Below, piece after piece: positions 1 to 8,666 of a stretch of 53,053 nucleotides of DNA (within the stretch, counting starts at the first letter, position 1; every line of letters begins with the position of its first letter). The position numbers and the translations under genes were made by a program. This stretch comes from Henriciella sp. Its GTDB lineage: Bacteria > Pseudomonadota > Alphaproteobacteria > Caulobacterales > Hyphomonadaceae. The notes under the pieces were generated by a model, which was not told where the DNA came from, did not search any database, and worked only from the letters and a program-made list of their open reading frames with translations. The stretch is from assembly GCA_002733705.1 (NCBI GenBank), contig NVWP01000038.1, positions 1 through 53,053 on the forward strand, given 5' to 3'.

Positions 1-1117
1 CAGCCGTCTCAGCTTCGATTGAGCCCTCTTCCTGCTCGTCTTCACTTGCCTGCTGATGGACCGGCGGCACCACCAGATCGAAAGGCGAGGATGCGCGGTG
101 GGCTTCATCGTCTTCTTCATCGGCAGGTGTTGCGGTTTCTGCTTGGCCCGCCTCTTCAGCCTCGCTGGTGTCCATCTCGTCAGCATCATTGTCAGCGCTG
201 ATCGTGAAGGCCTGCTGACCATCCTCTTCTTCGGAGACCGGCTCTGCTTCAGCTTCAGCCTCGACCTCGGCTTCTGCCTCGACCACAGCGTCTTCTTCTA
301 TCGCTTCTTCGGTCTGGAGGTGGCCGGCCAGATTGCCCTTGGGCGCGGTGTCGATAGCCAGGGCGGAAACGGCGGCGCGGATGTCGTCAACACTCTTGTC
401 TTCACCGTCGGACGGATAATCATAAGCACCCTCGCCATGCTCGGCGAGGATCTCATTGGCTTCTTCCTCACCGAGGATGCGCGTCAGCCTGTCCTTGACG
501 TGGCGGGCAGCGGCCTCGGTGGAGATTTCTTCATCGATCTGGTCATTCGCGGGCAAGCCCGGCGCCTGGAAGGCAGCCATCTGGACCTGCTTGCGGTAGC
601 GCTCGGTCTCTTCAATATCGACGATGGGCCGGAACTGGCTGCTGGAGGCGTGCGGGACAGGACCTTCGGTCTTCAGGAAAAGTGCCTTTTCGTCTGCGCG
701 CCGGCGCACCAGAGGGTCGACGACCATGTCACGCTGGCCAACCCGCGCCTTGCGCCAGCTTTCCATCGCCCAGGCCGCCTTCAGCTTGTTACCGGCATTG
801 ATATGCGCCAGCACGTCGGACGCCTCGAATTGCGACAGGCCGATATTGAACGAGAAGGAAACGAGCGCATCGAACTCATTCTGTGAAACAGGCACAAGCA
901 GCAGCTTGTTCAGCGCTTCCTCAATGGGGGGCAGGTCAAATTCCGAAAGGATGGCTTCGGCTTCGGCCTCGGTAATGGTCAGGCCCTCGCGCGCGGCCTT
1001 GGTGTGACCAAAGCCGATCACCCAGCGGCCATCCGGCAGCTGACGCGAATCCGGGCGGAAGCCCTCATATGCCTTGATGAGCCTCAGTCCAGCGTCGGAT
1101 GTTCGAAGTTCTGACAC
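1..1117 (-). CDS. Lysozyme-like muramidase (GH24) with acidic tail, partial
   Basis: Predicted peptidoglycan-cleaving enzyme of the phage-lysozyme (GH24) fold. I translated it by hand from a GTG at 1117, with a GGAG eight bases upstream and no earlier start in frame. The first 150 residues carry the family pattern: E18 in a KAYEGFRP context (expected catalytic acid), then GRWVIGFGHT near residues 29-38, and a later segment with SFSFNIG. From about residue 265 the protein becomes a low-complexity Glu/Ala/Asp-rich tail, and the frame is still open at base 1, so the C-terminus is missing. At least 372 residues, longer than a simple endolysin (about 150-180). No prophage genes surround it, so a housekeeping or cell-envelope role is more likely than lysis; that part is inference. 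Confidence 0.8.
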   Translation of the reverse strand, partial: MSELRTSDAGLRLIKAYEGFRPDSRQLPDGRWVIGFGHTKAAREGLTITEAEAEAILSEFDLPPIEEALNKLLLVPVSQNEFDALVSFSFNIGLSQFEASDVLAHINAGNKLKAAWAMESWRKARVGQRDMVVDPLVRRRADEKALFLKTEGPVPHASSSQFRPIVDIEETERYRKQVQMAAFQAPGLPANDQIDEEISTEAAARHVKDRLTRILGEEEANEILAEHGEGAYDYPSDGEDKSVDDIRAAVSALAIDTAPKGNLAGHLQTEEAIEEDAVVEAEAEVEAEAEAEPVSEEEDGQQAFTISADNDADEMDTSEAEEAGQAETATPADEEDDEAHRASSPFDLVVPPVHQQASEDEQEEGSIEAETA

Positions 1118-1198
1118 AGTAAATGCTCCAAACCGATACAGTCAGACCCGACGCTGCAAGTCGCAGGCCGCATGGTGCCCAGCCAGCCCCGCCCGGCT

Positions 1199-2590
1199 TC
1201 AGAGCAGGATCAGTGTCGCCAGCCCGAGGAAGCTGAAGAAAGCCATAATATCGGTTAGCGTCAGAACAAAGACCGAAGACGCAACCGCCGGGTCGGCACC
1301 CACACGTTTCAGTGCGAGTGGCACAACAATGCCGGAAAAGCCTGCCCAGATGAAGGTGGCAAACATGGCGACAGCTATGGTGAAACTAAGCTGGGAACTC
1401 TGGAACCAGACAAAGGCGATGATGGCAACGCCAATCGCGAAAATGATTCCATTTGCAAGACCGGTGAGCGTCTCGCGCAGGATTGCGCGCCGGCCCGCAT
1501 CGCCTTCCATTTCCCGTTCCGCGATGGCACGCACGGCGACCGCAAGGCCCTGACTGCCGGCGTTCCCGCCCAGCGCGGCGACGACCGGCATCAGGATCGC
1601 CAGCTGGACGATCTGGTCCAGCGTGCCCTCAAACAGCGAGATGATGCCCGAGGCGATGAAGGCGGTCACAAGATTGACGGCGAGCCAGGGCGCGCGGGAT
1701 TTCACCGAATCGAGCACTGTGTCGGACCCGTCGGCGGCGTTCACACCTGAGAGCGCCAGAAGGTCTTCAGTGTTCTCTTCCTGGATGACATCGACGACAT
1801 CGTCGACGGTCAGCATCCCGATCAGCCGGCCGGCCGGGTCGGTCACGGGCGCTGAAGCGAGCGAGTATTTCTGGAACTGATAGGCGGCGTCTTCCTGGTC
1901 CATATCGACCGTAATGGTCGATTCCACTTCCTGCATGATGTCCGACAGGTTCACATCGCGCGCAGAGCGCAGCAGCGTGGCAAGCGGCACCTCGCCCTTC
2001 AGCTTGTGAGCCGGGTCAATCACATAGACTTCGAAGAACTCCGCCGGCAGGTCGTCGGCATTCTCCCGCGCATGATCGATTGTGTGACCTACCGTCCAGA
2101 ATTCGGGCGCCGCGAAATATTCGCGCTGCATGAGACGGCCGGCCGTCTCTTCGCCATACGCAAAGCCCTGCTCCAGCGAGGCCCTGTCCTCCGGCGCCAG
2201 CTCTTCCAGGATGCGCTCACGCCGGTCATCCTCAAGGTCCTCCAGAATGGTGGTGACATCATCGGAATCAAGTTCGCCCAGAACGGCGGCAACCGCCTCA
2301 TCCGGCAGGACTTCGACAGCTTCCTCGCGGTACTCGTCGCGAAGCTCGATGATGATATTGGTCGGAAGCTGGCCGCCGAGCAGATCGACACAGGCGGCAA
2401 AGTCATCGCTGGACAGCTGTTCCAACAGGTCGGCGGCGTCGGCTGGGTGCAGCCGGTTCAGCAGGCGCGAAAGCCAGCGCGTATCGCGGTCCCAGACCGC
2501 CTCGCGCACATCGGGCACATAATCCATATGCGCTTCGCGGACGGGTTCGTCGGATATATCTGTCTGGGATGATTGCGGCAGGTCGGACAT
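1199..2590 (-). CDS. mgtE: Magnesium transporter MgtE
   Basis: Inner-membrane Mg2+ channel of the MgtE/SLC41 family, 463 residues, a normal length. The order is as in the family: acidic cytosolic MgtE_N superhelix (about 30-130), a CBS pair (about 135-255) that senses Mg2+, then a five-helix membrane domain. The membrane part contains the conserved stretch GGNAGSQ and, near the end, an Asp in a LTLTDIMAFF context, matching the pore Asp region. I start it at ATG 2590 because GGAGGG lies just upstream; an upstream in-frame start at 2620 has no comparable site. The tRNA-Leu gene lies 59 bases upstream on the same strand. No Mg2+ riboswitch was recognised in the short leader. Confidence 0.95.
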   Translation of the reverse strand: MSDLPQSSQTDISDEPVREAHMDYVPDVREAVWDRDTRWLSRLLNRLHPADAADLLEQLSSDDFAACVDLLGGQLPTNIIIELRDEYREEAVEVLPDEAVAAVLGELDSDDVTTILEDLEDDRRERILEELAPEDRASLEQGFAYGEETAGRLMQREYFAAPEFWTVGHTIDHARENADDLPAEFFEVYVIDPAHKLKGEVPLATLLRSARDVNLSDIMQEVESTITVDMDQEDAAYQFQKYSLASAPVTDPAGRLIGMLTVDDVVDVIQEENTEDLLALSGVNAADGSDTVLDSVKSRAPWLAVNLVTAFIASGIISLFEGTLDQIVQLAILMPVVAALGGNAGSQGLAVAVRAIAEREMEGDAGRRAILRETLTGLANGIIFAIGVAIIAFVWFQSSQLSFTIAVAMFATFIWAGFSGIVVPLALKRVGADPAVASSVFVLTLTDIMAFFSFLGLATLILL

Positions 2591-2649
2591 GAGGGCCCCC
2601 TCCTTCGTTACGGACGGCAAGGGCGTCCGACTGCCTGCTTCCCTAGGGA

Positions 2650-2734
2650 TGGTGCGGTCGAGAGGACTCGAACCTCCACGGATTGCTCCACAGCGACCTC
2701 AACGCTGCGCGTCTACCAGTTCCGCCACGACCGC
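2650..2734 (-). tRNA. tRNA-Leu (anticodon GAG)
   Basis: An 85-base tRNA read on the minus strand. The 5' acceptor GCGGTCG pairs with CGACCGC; the discriminator A and an encoded CCA follow (2650-2653). The anticodon stem CAGCG/CGCTG closes a seven-base loop TTGAGGT, giving anticodon GAG, and the T arm has GGTTCGAGTCC. The long variable arm expected of tRNA-Leu is present. It decodes CUC/CUU codons. It sits between lipB (divergent) and mgtE (same strand). Confidence 0.95.
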
Positions 2735-2817
2735 ACTGGATCCCTTCGGGAAGTCCGCGCGGTATAAGTGCGCAAACTGGCTTTGTGAAGCCCTCCTTGC
2801 ACCTCTATATGCGGCGA

Positions 2818-3519
2818 ATGACAGATTTTCCTGTAGTTGAATGGGCCGTCAGCGATACGCCGGTCGATTATGAGGCCGCCCTGGCCTTTATGGAGCGCCG
2901 GGTGCGCGCCATTCGTGACGAGGGCGCGCCCGAGCTTGTCTGGCTGCTTGAGCACCCGCCCCTCTATACGGCCGGCACGAGCGCCAGGCCTGAGGACCTC
3001 AAGGACGCGAATCGCTTTCCCGTCCATGAGGCGAGCCGCGGCGGCCAGTACACCTATCACGGCCCCGGCCAGCGGGTCGCCTATGTCATGCTGGACGTGG
3101 CAGAACGCGGCAAGGATGTGCGGGACTTTGTGGCGAAGCTCGAAGCCTGGGTCATTGCCGCGCTTGGCGAATTCAATGTGAGGGGCGAAGTGCGCGACGG
3201 CCGGGTCGGCGTCTGGGTCGACCGCTCACAACCGGGCACGCCGCCGCGCGAGGACAAGATCGCCGCGATCGGGCTTCGCCTGAAACGCTGGGTCAGCTTT
3301 CACGGCATCAGCCTCAATGTGGAGCCGGACCTCTCCCACTTTGAGGGAATCACGCCCTGCGGCATCTCGCAGGAAGGTTTCGGTGTCACCAGCCTCGTCG
3401 ATCTGGGCCTGCCGGTGACGATGACGGACGCCGATGTCGCCTTGAAAAAGGCGTTCAGCGAGATTTTCCTGTCAGAGCTTGAAAACGTTCCGGCGCCCTT
3501 GCGCGATTACGAACCTTAG
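2818..3519 (+). CDS. lipB: Octanoyltransferase LipB
   Basis: Transfers octanoyl from acyl carrier protein to lipoyl domains, the first step of lipoate synthesis, in the cytosol. 233 residues from ATG 2818; another ATG in frame at 2809 cannot be excluded and neither has a strong ribosome site. Family signatures are clear: [12 protein letters not shown] around residues 73-84, the Lys-containing [13 protein letters not shown] segment, and the catalytic Cys (about C181) in TPCGIS. It diverges from tRNA-Leu. Its stop codon overlaps, tail to tail, the stop of the downstream DUF805 gene by three bases. lipA is not in this window. Confidence 0.95.
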   Translation: MTDFPVVEWAVSDTPVDYEAALAFMERRVRAIRDEGAPELVWLLEHPPLYTAGTSARPEDLKDANRFPVHEASRGGQYTYHGPGQRVAYVMLDVAERGKDVRDFVAKLEAWVIAALGEFNVRGEVRDGRVGVWVDRSQPGTPPREDKIAAIGLRLKRWVSFHGISLNVEPDLSHFEGITPCGISQEGFGVTSLVDLGLPVTMTDADVALKKAFSEIFLSELENVPAPLRDYEP

Positions 3520-4289
3520 AATCGGGCGCGCTCGTCGACCTGCCCCTCGCTGCCCGGATAGGCACCAAAAAAGGGAACCCGCGCGACCCACATAAGGCTC
3601 CAGATCGCAATCAGAGCGCTGAGCGGGATCATGAAATACTGGATCATCGGGGCGGCCGCCTTGAGGACATAGCCTGTCTTGGGGGGGAGGGGCTGGTCCA
3701 GATTCATGCCGCCATGAGCGCCCGGAGGACCGCCACGTCGTTGCTGGGGCTGCTCGCCGCCTTTCTCTGCAGCGGCGGCCTCTGCCTTTTCACGCTCTTC
3801 GCGCTGGCGCTCACGAAAGGCCTCCGGATCGGTGAGGTAATCCTGGCGCATCTCAAACTTCTTGTCGTACTCAGCCGCTTTCGACATCGCTGTGGTGGCG
3901 AAGAAAGCAGCCCCCAGCAACAATGGCAAAAGAGGAAGAATGGCCCAGAGCGGCGACTTGCCCGCATCGTTGAGACGGCGCGAATGAATCACATAGGACA
4001 GAAGCGTCGTCACAACGAAGACGATCGGGGTGGCATACGTCCCGAACAGCGAGACGCCCTCTCCATCGCCGCCTGCGAGATTGAGAACGAGCGCAATAGT
4101 GAAAGGCACGATGATGATGAGCGACTGCAGGCTGAACAACAGCGTCCAGGCCCGCGTGAAATGCAGGCGCGGCGACTCGCCAGTCGGGTCGAACAGGGTT
4201 TCGAACCAGTTCATGTGCCCCGGCAGCTCACGCGCATCGGTCAGCCAGGGGCGCTTGGGGTCGAGAACAGTCTCAGTCGTTTGTGACAT
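3516..4289 (-). CDS. DUF805-like membrane protein with charged loop
   Basis: A 257-residue inner-membrane protein of unknown function. There are about four to five hydrophobic segments; the second half of the first block contains [15 protein letters not shown], which matches the RLxDxGxSGWW signature of DUF805 proteins. Between the third and last helices lies a long soluble insert (about residues 125-195), first Glu/Arg/Lys rich and then Gln/Gly/Pro rich, which is unusual for this small-protein family. It follows another DUF805 gene (4381-4932) and pccA on the same strand, but its own 91-base leader contains a repeated AT-rich box (4309-4355), so it may be transcribed separately. Its stop overlaps that of lipB. 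Confidence 0.7.
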   Translation of the reverse strand: MSQTTETVLDPKRPWLTDARELPGHMNWFETLFDPTGESPRLHFTRAWTLLFSLQSLIIIVPFTIALVLNLAGGDGEGVSLFGTYATPIVFVVTTLLSYVIHSRRLNDAGKSPLWAILPLLPLLLGAAFFATTAMSKAAEYDKKFEMRQDYLTDPEAFRERQREEREKAEAAAAEKGGEQPQQRRGGPPGAHGGMNLDQPLPPKTGYVLKAAAPMIQYFMIPLSALIAIWSLMWVARVPFFGAYPGSEGQVDERARF

Positions 4290-4308
4290 TCTGTGCGGCT
4301 TTCGCGTC

Positions 4309-4355
4309 TTATCGATAAACGCTTATAACCAGCAATTCGAATTTATCAATAAACG
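4309..4355 (-). promoter_or_regulatory. Two 13-bp boxes upstream of the DUF805 gene
   Basis: The AT-rich leader holds TTATCGATAAACG at 4309-4321 and TTATCAATAAACG at 4343-4355: 12 of 13 bases identical, same orientation, 34 bases apart (about three helical turns). The core TTATCGATAA is a perfect palindrome. It lies 20-66 bases upstream of the start at 4289, where a promoter and operator would be. The cognate regulator is not identifiable. Confidence 0.45.
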
Positions 4356-4380
4356 ATAATAATATTTCGCAGCGCCAAGC

Positions 4381-4932
4381 CTAGGCGGCGCTTTCAGGAA
4401 CGGGTCCGTGACTGTTGTCACGCGGTTCGGTTGGCAGCCCGCCGACGATCAGGGCCGCCAGGCCCGCATTGACCACATAGGAGATGACAACCAGCGGAAA
4501 CAGCATGTCCATGAGCCGCTGCGACGCGTCGGCGAGCTGGGCTTCATTCGCGTTCGCCCAGCTTTCCATCATGGCTTCGATCAGCGCGCTTCCCTCGCTG
4601 CCGAGGAAAAGGCCGCCAAACAGGCCGAACAGCATCATGAACACAAACATCTTGCCGACCCAGACGGCGACGATCCACCAGCCGGTGGTGCCCGCGTCGT
4701 GGAAGCGTTTGGCGAAGATGCAGATGTTCGCATAGACCAGCCCGAGCGTGATCATCATGGTGATGAGACCAAGCAGCCCGCCCATGGCACCGGCCAGCTT
4801 GATCTCCACGCCGCGCTTGATGACCGCAACGACGGTGACCACGATCAGGCCCTGCCAGAAACGGTTTCTGGCGATCCGCCCTTTCGGGTTGAACAGAAGC
4901 TCTGTCATCGCCTGCTGGCCAGACTGCGCCAT
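4381..4932 (-). CDS. DUF805 family membrane protein
   Basis: Inner-membrane protein of 183 residues, function unknown. It begins with the typical DUF805 N-terminus (FNPKGRIARNRFW) and has four predicted membrane helices; the signature KRFHDAGTTGWW lies near residues 76-87. Start ATG 4932 has AAGGGC about six bases upstream. It begins 20 bases after the stop of pccA, so it is very likely cotranscribed with it, though a functional link with propionyl-CoA carboxylation is not established. A second, more diverged DUF805 gene follows on the same strand. Confidence 0.85.
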   Translation of the reverse strand: MAQSGQQAMTELLFNPKGRIARNRFWQGLIVVTVVAVIKRGVEIKLAGAMGGLLGLITMMITLGLVYANICIFAKRFHDAGTTGWWIVAVWVGKMFVFMMLFGLFGGLFLGSEGSALIEAMMESWANANEAQLADASQRLMDMLFPLVVISYVVNAGLAALIVGGLPTEPRDNSHGPVPESAA

Positions 4933-4952
4933 GATTGCCCTTCGGCCCTGCC

Positions 4953-6950
4953 CTATTCGAACTCGACCATGACCTCATCGGCCGCGACACTGTCACCGGC
5001 GCCGACATTGATGGTCTTCACGGTCCCGGTGGCTTCGGCCCGAATGATGTTCTGCATCTTCATCGCCTCCACGATACAGACCGCTTCGCCTTCCTCAACC
5101 TCCTGGCCGACTTCAACGTCGATGGAGACCACAAGACCCGGCATAGGCGAGATGACGAGCTTGGACGTATCCGGTTTCGGCTTCTCGGGCAGACGCTCCA
5201 GCATCTTTGCCGTGAGCGGCGTGCAGACAAGCGCGCGTACCGAAACACCGCGATGGCGCAGCAGATAGCCTTCGGTCTTGTCGGCAAACTTTACCGCAAA
5301 GGATTCGCCATCAATCGTTCCTTCCAGCAGGTGCGTGCCCGGCTTCCAGTCGGTCTCGAGTGTGTGAACCTTGCCCTCGATGGTGATCTTCGCACTGTCA
5401 TCGCCAAGCTCCAGCTCAATCGGCTGCTGGTGCTTGTCCAGAATGACGACCCACTCCTTGCGCGCCTCTGCCGGCTCACTCATCCGCCCTGAAATCTTCT
5501 CGGCGCGGCGCGCGAAAACGCCGTGCACATAGGCGGCCGTGACCGTCAGATAGAGGCGCTGCTTGTCCGTCGGCTCCACGCCATCAAAGCCTTCGGGGAA
5601 CTCGTCCTTGATATAGGCTGTCGTGATGTCGCCCGAGCGGAAGCGCTTTTCGTCCATCACGGCGGCAACGAACGGAATGTTGTCCTGGATGCCTTCGATG
5701 TGGAAACGGTCCAGCGCGGAAGCCTGCGTGTCCAGCGCCGTGTCACGGTCCTTGCCGTGGGTCACCAGCTTGGCGATCATCGGGTCGTAGAACATCGAAA
5801 TCTCGTCGCCCTCGCGGACACCGGAATCCATCCGCACCGTGCCCTCGCCCAGCTCACCTTCGCCCGGCGGGTGGAAGCGGCGCAGGCGGCCGATGGAGGG
5901 CAGGAATTTACGGTAAGGGTCTTCGGCATAGACACGGCTCTCGACCGCCCAGCCATTGATCTTGAGGTCTTCCTGCTTGATGGCGAGCTTCTCGCCATAG
6001 GCGACCCGCAGCATCTGCTCGACCAGATCGACACCCGTGATCATCTCGGTCACCGGATGCTCGACCTGGAGGCGGGTGTTCATCTCCAGGAAGTAGAAGC
6101 TCTTGTCGACACCCGAAGCGACGAATTCCACCGTGCCCGCGCTGTCATAGTCCACGGCCTTCGCGAGCGCGACAGCCTGCTCCCCCATCTTCTTGCGCGT
6201 CGCCTCATCCAGAAGCGGGCTCGGTGCTTCCTCGATGACTTTCTGGTTACGGCGCTGGATCGAGCATTCGCGCTCGAACAGATAGATACAGTTGCCATGC
6301 TTGTCGCCCATGACCTGGATCTCGACATGGCGCGGCTGCTCGATGAATTTCTCGATGAAGATCCGGTCATCGCCGAACGAGGCTTTCGCTTCGGCTTTCA
6401 CTGCCGGGAAGCCTTCCTGGACTTCCTTGTCATTATAGGCAACGCGGATGCCCTTGCCGCCGCCACCGGCTGACGCCTTGATCATGACAGGGTAGCCGAT
6501 GTCGCCAGAGACCTTCACGGCTTCTTCAGTCGATTCAATCAGGCCCATATGGCCGGGCACGGTACTCACGCCTGCTTCGGCGGCGAGGTTCTTGGAACTG
6601 ATCTTGTCGCCCATCGCCTCGATGGCATGCGGATTGGGGCCGATGAAGACGATCTTCTCTTTCTCAAGCCGCTTGGCGAATTCAGGGTTCTCGGAAAGAA
6701 AGCCAAAGCCCGGATGGATCGCTTCGGCGCCGGTCTGCTTCACGGCGTCCACGATCTTGTCCATGACAAGATAGGACTCGGCAGCAGGCGGCGGGCCGAT
6801 ATGCACGGTCTCATCGGCCATTTCGACCGCCATGGAATTGGCATCGGCATCTGAATAGACGACGACCGTCTTGATGCCCATCCGCTTGCAGGTCTTGATC
6901 ACGCGGACAGCAATCTCGCCGCGATTGGCGATCAGGATTTTCTTGAACAT
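4953..6950 (-). CDS. pccA: Propionyl-CoA carboxylase, biotin-carrying alpha subunit
   Basis: Carboxylates its biotin with bicarbonate and ATP and hands the carboxyl group to the beta subunit, turning propionyl-CoA into methylmalonyl-CoA (breakdown of odd-chain fats and branched amino acids). 665 residues, the usual PccA length. The biotin carboxylase part occupies about 1-450, with the ATP-grasp glycine loop SAGGGGKGIRV at 160-170; a PccA-type linker domain follows; the biotinyl domain ends the chain with the attachment Lys at about K631 in EAMKMQ. ATG 6950 has AGGGGG upstream. The partner pccB lies 12 kb away (19331-20863) on the same strand. A 3-methylcrotonyl- or acetyl-CoA carboxylase alpha subunit is the alternative; length and linker favour PccA. 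Confidence 0.93.
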   Translation of the reverse strand: MFKKILIANRGEIAVRVIKTCKRMGIKTVVVYSDADANSMAVEMADETVHIGPPPAAESYLVMDKIVDAVKQTGAEAIHPGFGFLSENPEFAKRLEKEKIVFIGPNPHAIEAMGDKISSKNLAAEAGVSTVPGHMGLIESTEEAVKVSGDIGYPVMIKASAGGGGKGIRVAYNDKEVQEGFPAVKAEAKASFGDDRIFIEKFIEQPRHVEIQVMGDKHGNCIYLFERECSIQRRNQKVIEEAPSPLLDEATRKKMGEQAVALAKAVDYDSAGTVEFVASGVDKSFYFLEMNTRLQVEHPVTEMITGVDLVEQMLRVAYGEKLAIKQEDLKINGWAVESRVYAEDPYRKFLPSIGRLRRFHPPGEGELGEGTVRMDSGVREGDEISMFYDPMIAKLVTHGKDRDTALDTQASALDRFHIEGIQDNIPFVAAVMDEKRFRSGDITTAYIKDEFPEGFDGVEPTDKQRLYLTVTAAYVHGVFARRAEKISGRMSEPAEARKEWVVILDKHQQPIELELGDDSAKITIEGKVHTLETDWKPGTHLLEGTIDGESFAVKFADKTEGYLLRHRGVSVRALVCTPLTAKMLERLPEKPKPDTSKLVISPMPGLVVSIDVEVGQEVEEGEAVCIVEAMKMQNIIRAEATGTVKTINVGAGDSVAADEVMVEFE

Positions 6951-7086
6951 GGACTGCCCCCTGAATCAGCAGTGGATTGTGTTGGAAGGCATGGCTTATA
7001 GCCCGCCGGGCGGCGTGTCCATGACGTCTCCTAACGTCAGCCTCTGCCAATAATGCTGCAGTGCCCACTGCAGGTTGACTGCGCCT

Positions 7087-8061
7087 TCAGGCCGGCATGG
7101 CCAGCCCGTCCTCCTTCAGCGCTTCCGACAGGCCGCGTGCAAATGCGGGCGCTTCCTCATTTAGCAGCTCCACCAGACGCTGTTCTGCCGCACTCACGGA
7201 TCTGTCCCAGCCCAGCCGTTTCAGGAACCATTGCTCCTCCTCCCGGGTCACGCGGGCCCCACCACGCCTGGCGATCTCAGCCGCATGATGGCGCGCGCGC
7301 GCAGCAGACGCCTCACTATAGCTGATCCTGTCGAACCACGTCCCGCTTGTGAAGGCGTCCGCCATACGACCCAGGAATCCGGCAATATTCGTATCCATGT
7401 CCTTCATCCACGCCTCCCGGGTGAGCGCACATTCCTCGCTTGATGGGTCGGGATGGGCGGCCGAGAGGAGATGATTGATGATGGCCTTGGCAAAGACATT
7501 GTCCCAGCTCTTGGCATTTAACACATCTGCAATAGCGTCATTCGTGCGAAAAAGGACATTCGCTTCATGGCGCGTGATCGAGACGGCGCCGTCACCAGCG
7601 GGCGCGTGGAGAATACGACGCATCCGCTCTGCCATCGCTTCATCCGCATGACCGTTTTCGATGATCCGGCGCGAAATGGCGTCCAGACAGAAATCAGAAA
7701 GCGATTGGGGGGCGCCCTCCGAGTATCGGAGCACGGCGAGCATCAGGTCGATCTCGCCTTCTGAAGGGGCCTTGTCCGAAACGCCGATCTGCGAGATGAG
7801 CCATTCGGTTTCCTCGTCGGTGACCCAGCCGATGGGATCTTCGCGCTCGATCAGGAAATCCTTGATCGCCTCGACAAACCGGTCGGTCCACATCGGGCCC
7901 GGCTCGTCCAGCTTGGCATTCAGACGAAAGAGCGCTTCGGCCTCGGAACGTTCGACGATCCCGTTGCGGTAAACGTGCTGAACAATACGGCCAGCTTCAT
8001 TGCGGCTAAGGTCACCGAGCTGAGCGATCTGCGCCATCCGGATCTGAAATGCTTGCGACAT
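7087..8061 (-). CDS. Conserved protein of unknown function, internally duplicated
   Basis: A 324-residue soluble, acidic, helix-rich protein with no signal peptide or membrane segment. I do not recognise its family. It is built from a repeated unit: residues about 25-75 (valine/arginine then SEAEALFRLN, then W..RF.EAI) resemble residues about 145-195 (SITRHEANVLFRTN, then WDNVFAKAI), and each is followed by a T.EE.W motif (VTDEETEWLI near 80; ALTREAW near 215; VTREEEQWFL near 275). The unit length and the absence of a catalytic pattern suggest a structural or binding repeat protein. ATG 8061 is preceded by GAGGGG. It lies between the BLUF gene and pccA on the same strand, 136 bases before pccA. 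Confidence 0.75.
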   Translation of the reverse strand: MSQAFQIRMAQIAQLGDLSRNEAGRIVQHVYRNGIVERSEAEALFRLNAKLDEPGPMWTDRFVEAIKDFLIEREDPIGWVTDEETEWLISQIGVSDKAPSEGEIDLMLAVLRYSEGAPQSLSDFCLDAISRRIIENGHADEAMAERMRRILHAPAGDGAVSITRHEANVLFRTNDAIADVLNAKSWDNVFAKAIINHLLSAAHPDPSSEECALTREAWMKDMDTNIAGFLGRMADAFTSGTWFDRISYSEASAARARHHAAEIARRGGARVTREEEQWFLKRLGWDRSVSAAEQRLVELLNEEAPAFARGLSEALKEDGLAMPA

Positions 8062-8149
8062 GGCCCCTCGCCCTCTGGTCTGGCAGAGGGGAAGGTTTCA
8101 CAAATCCGTTTCGATCACGTTAGCACGCCAGAGAGCCAGGCTGCCCGGC

Positions 8150-8560
8150 CTAGCGCATCCGCAGGAATTTGGAAAAGAGATAGAGAAGGTCGCGCGGCAT
8201 ATCCGGATTGAGAAGGGCATCGATAGATTCGTCCTGACGCACCACCATGGCCGAAGACCCTTCATTGTCGTCCACCCGGTGATAGTTCATCGACCAGTCT
8301 GGAAAGGCCCGCTTCTCGACAGGTTCGCCAATAATCTGGGCGACGCCAAAATGGCGCTCATCGGCCACGATCCGATCATAGATGTCGACCACTTCGCGCC
8401 GCTCACCCTCGAGCGCCTGCATGAAGGAGCGTCCATTGTGGGCAAGGAAGCCTGTAATGTAACGCTCATCATTGTTCGACTGGGAGACATTCAGGATGTT
8501 GTCTATATCGTCTTCCTTCAGGGACTCGGCAGCCGTACTCACATAGACCAGACGGTACAT
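8150..8560 (-). CDS. BLUF-domain blue-light sensor
   Basis: A short FAD-binding photoreceptor of 136 residues consisting of a BLUF domain with a short C-terminal extension and no output domain, so it probably acts by protein-protein contact. By comparison with AppA numbering, the photocycle residues are present: Y6 and S8 (RLVYVS), N30, Q48 (RSFMQALEGE), and W89 with M91 (DWSMNY). I chose ATG 8560; a GTG four codons upstream (8572) is possible, but GGAGTGGG fits the ATG better. A possible 33-residue ORF ends five bases before this start. The next gene downstream, 88 bases away, encodes the duplicated unknown protein, a possible partner by position only. Confidence 0.9.
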   Translation of the reverse strand: MYRLVYVSTAAESLKEDDIDNILNVSQSNNDERYITGFLAHNGRSFMQALEGERREVVDIYDRIVADERHFGVAQIIGEPVEKRAFPDWSMNYHRVDDNEGSSAMVVRQDESIDALLNPDMPRDLLYLFSKFLRMR

Positions 8561-8564
8561 CGTT

Positions 8565-8666
8565 TCACCCACTCCGCAATTCTTGATCGCTCAGATTGAC
8601 CGACGCCAGCCACTCTATCGGCGCGTCAGCCTTATCTGACTTTGGTTCATTTTCTTTTCCGAACAT
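8565..8666 (-). CDS. Possible 33-residue ORF upstream of the BLUF gene
   Basis: An ATG at 8666 opens a hydrophilic reading frame (begins MFGKENEPKSDKADAP, ends LSDQELRSG) that stops at 8565, four bases before the BLUF start. The ribosome site of the BLUF gene lies inside its last codons, so the two could be translationally coupled. Its own ribosome site is weak (GAAAG about nine bases upstream). No family recognised. It could be a chance frame in the leader. Confidence 0.3.
   Translation of the reverse strand: MFGKENEPKSDKADAPIEWLASVNLSDQELRSG

Noticed and set aside
1-1117. Prophage lysis cassette
   Set aside because: No holin, tail or integrase gene is near the lysozyme, and mgtE is a housekeeping neighbour.
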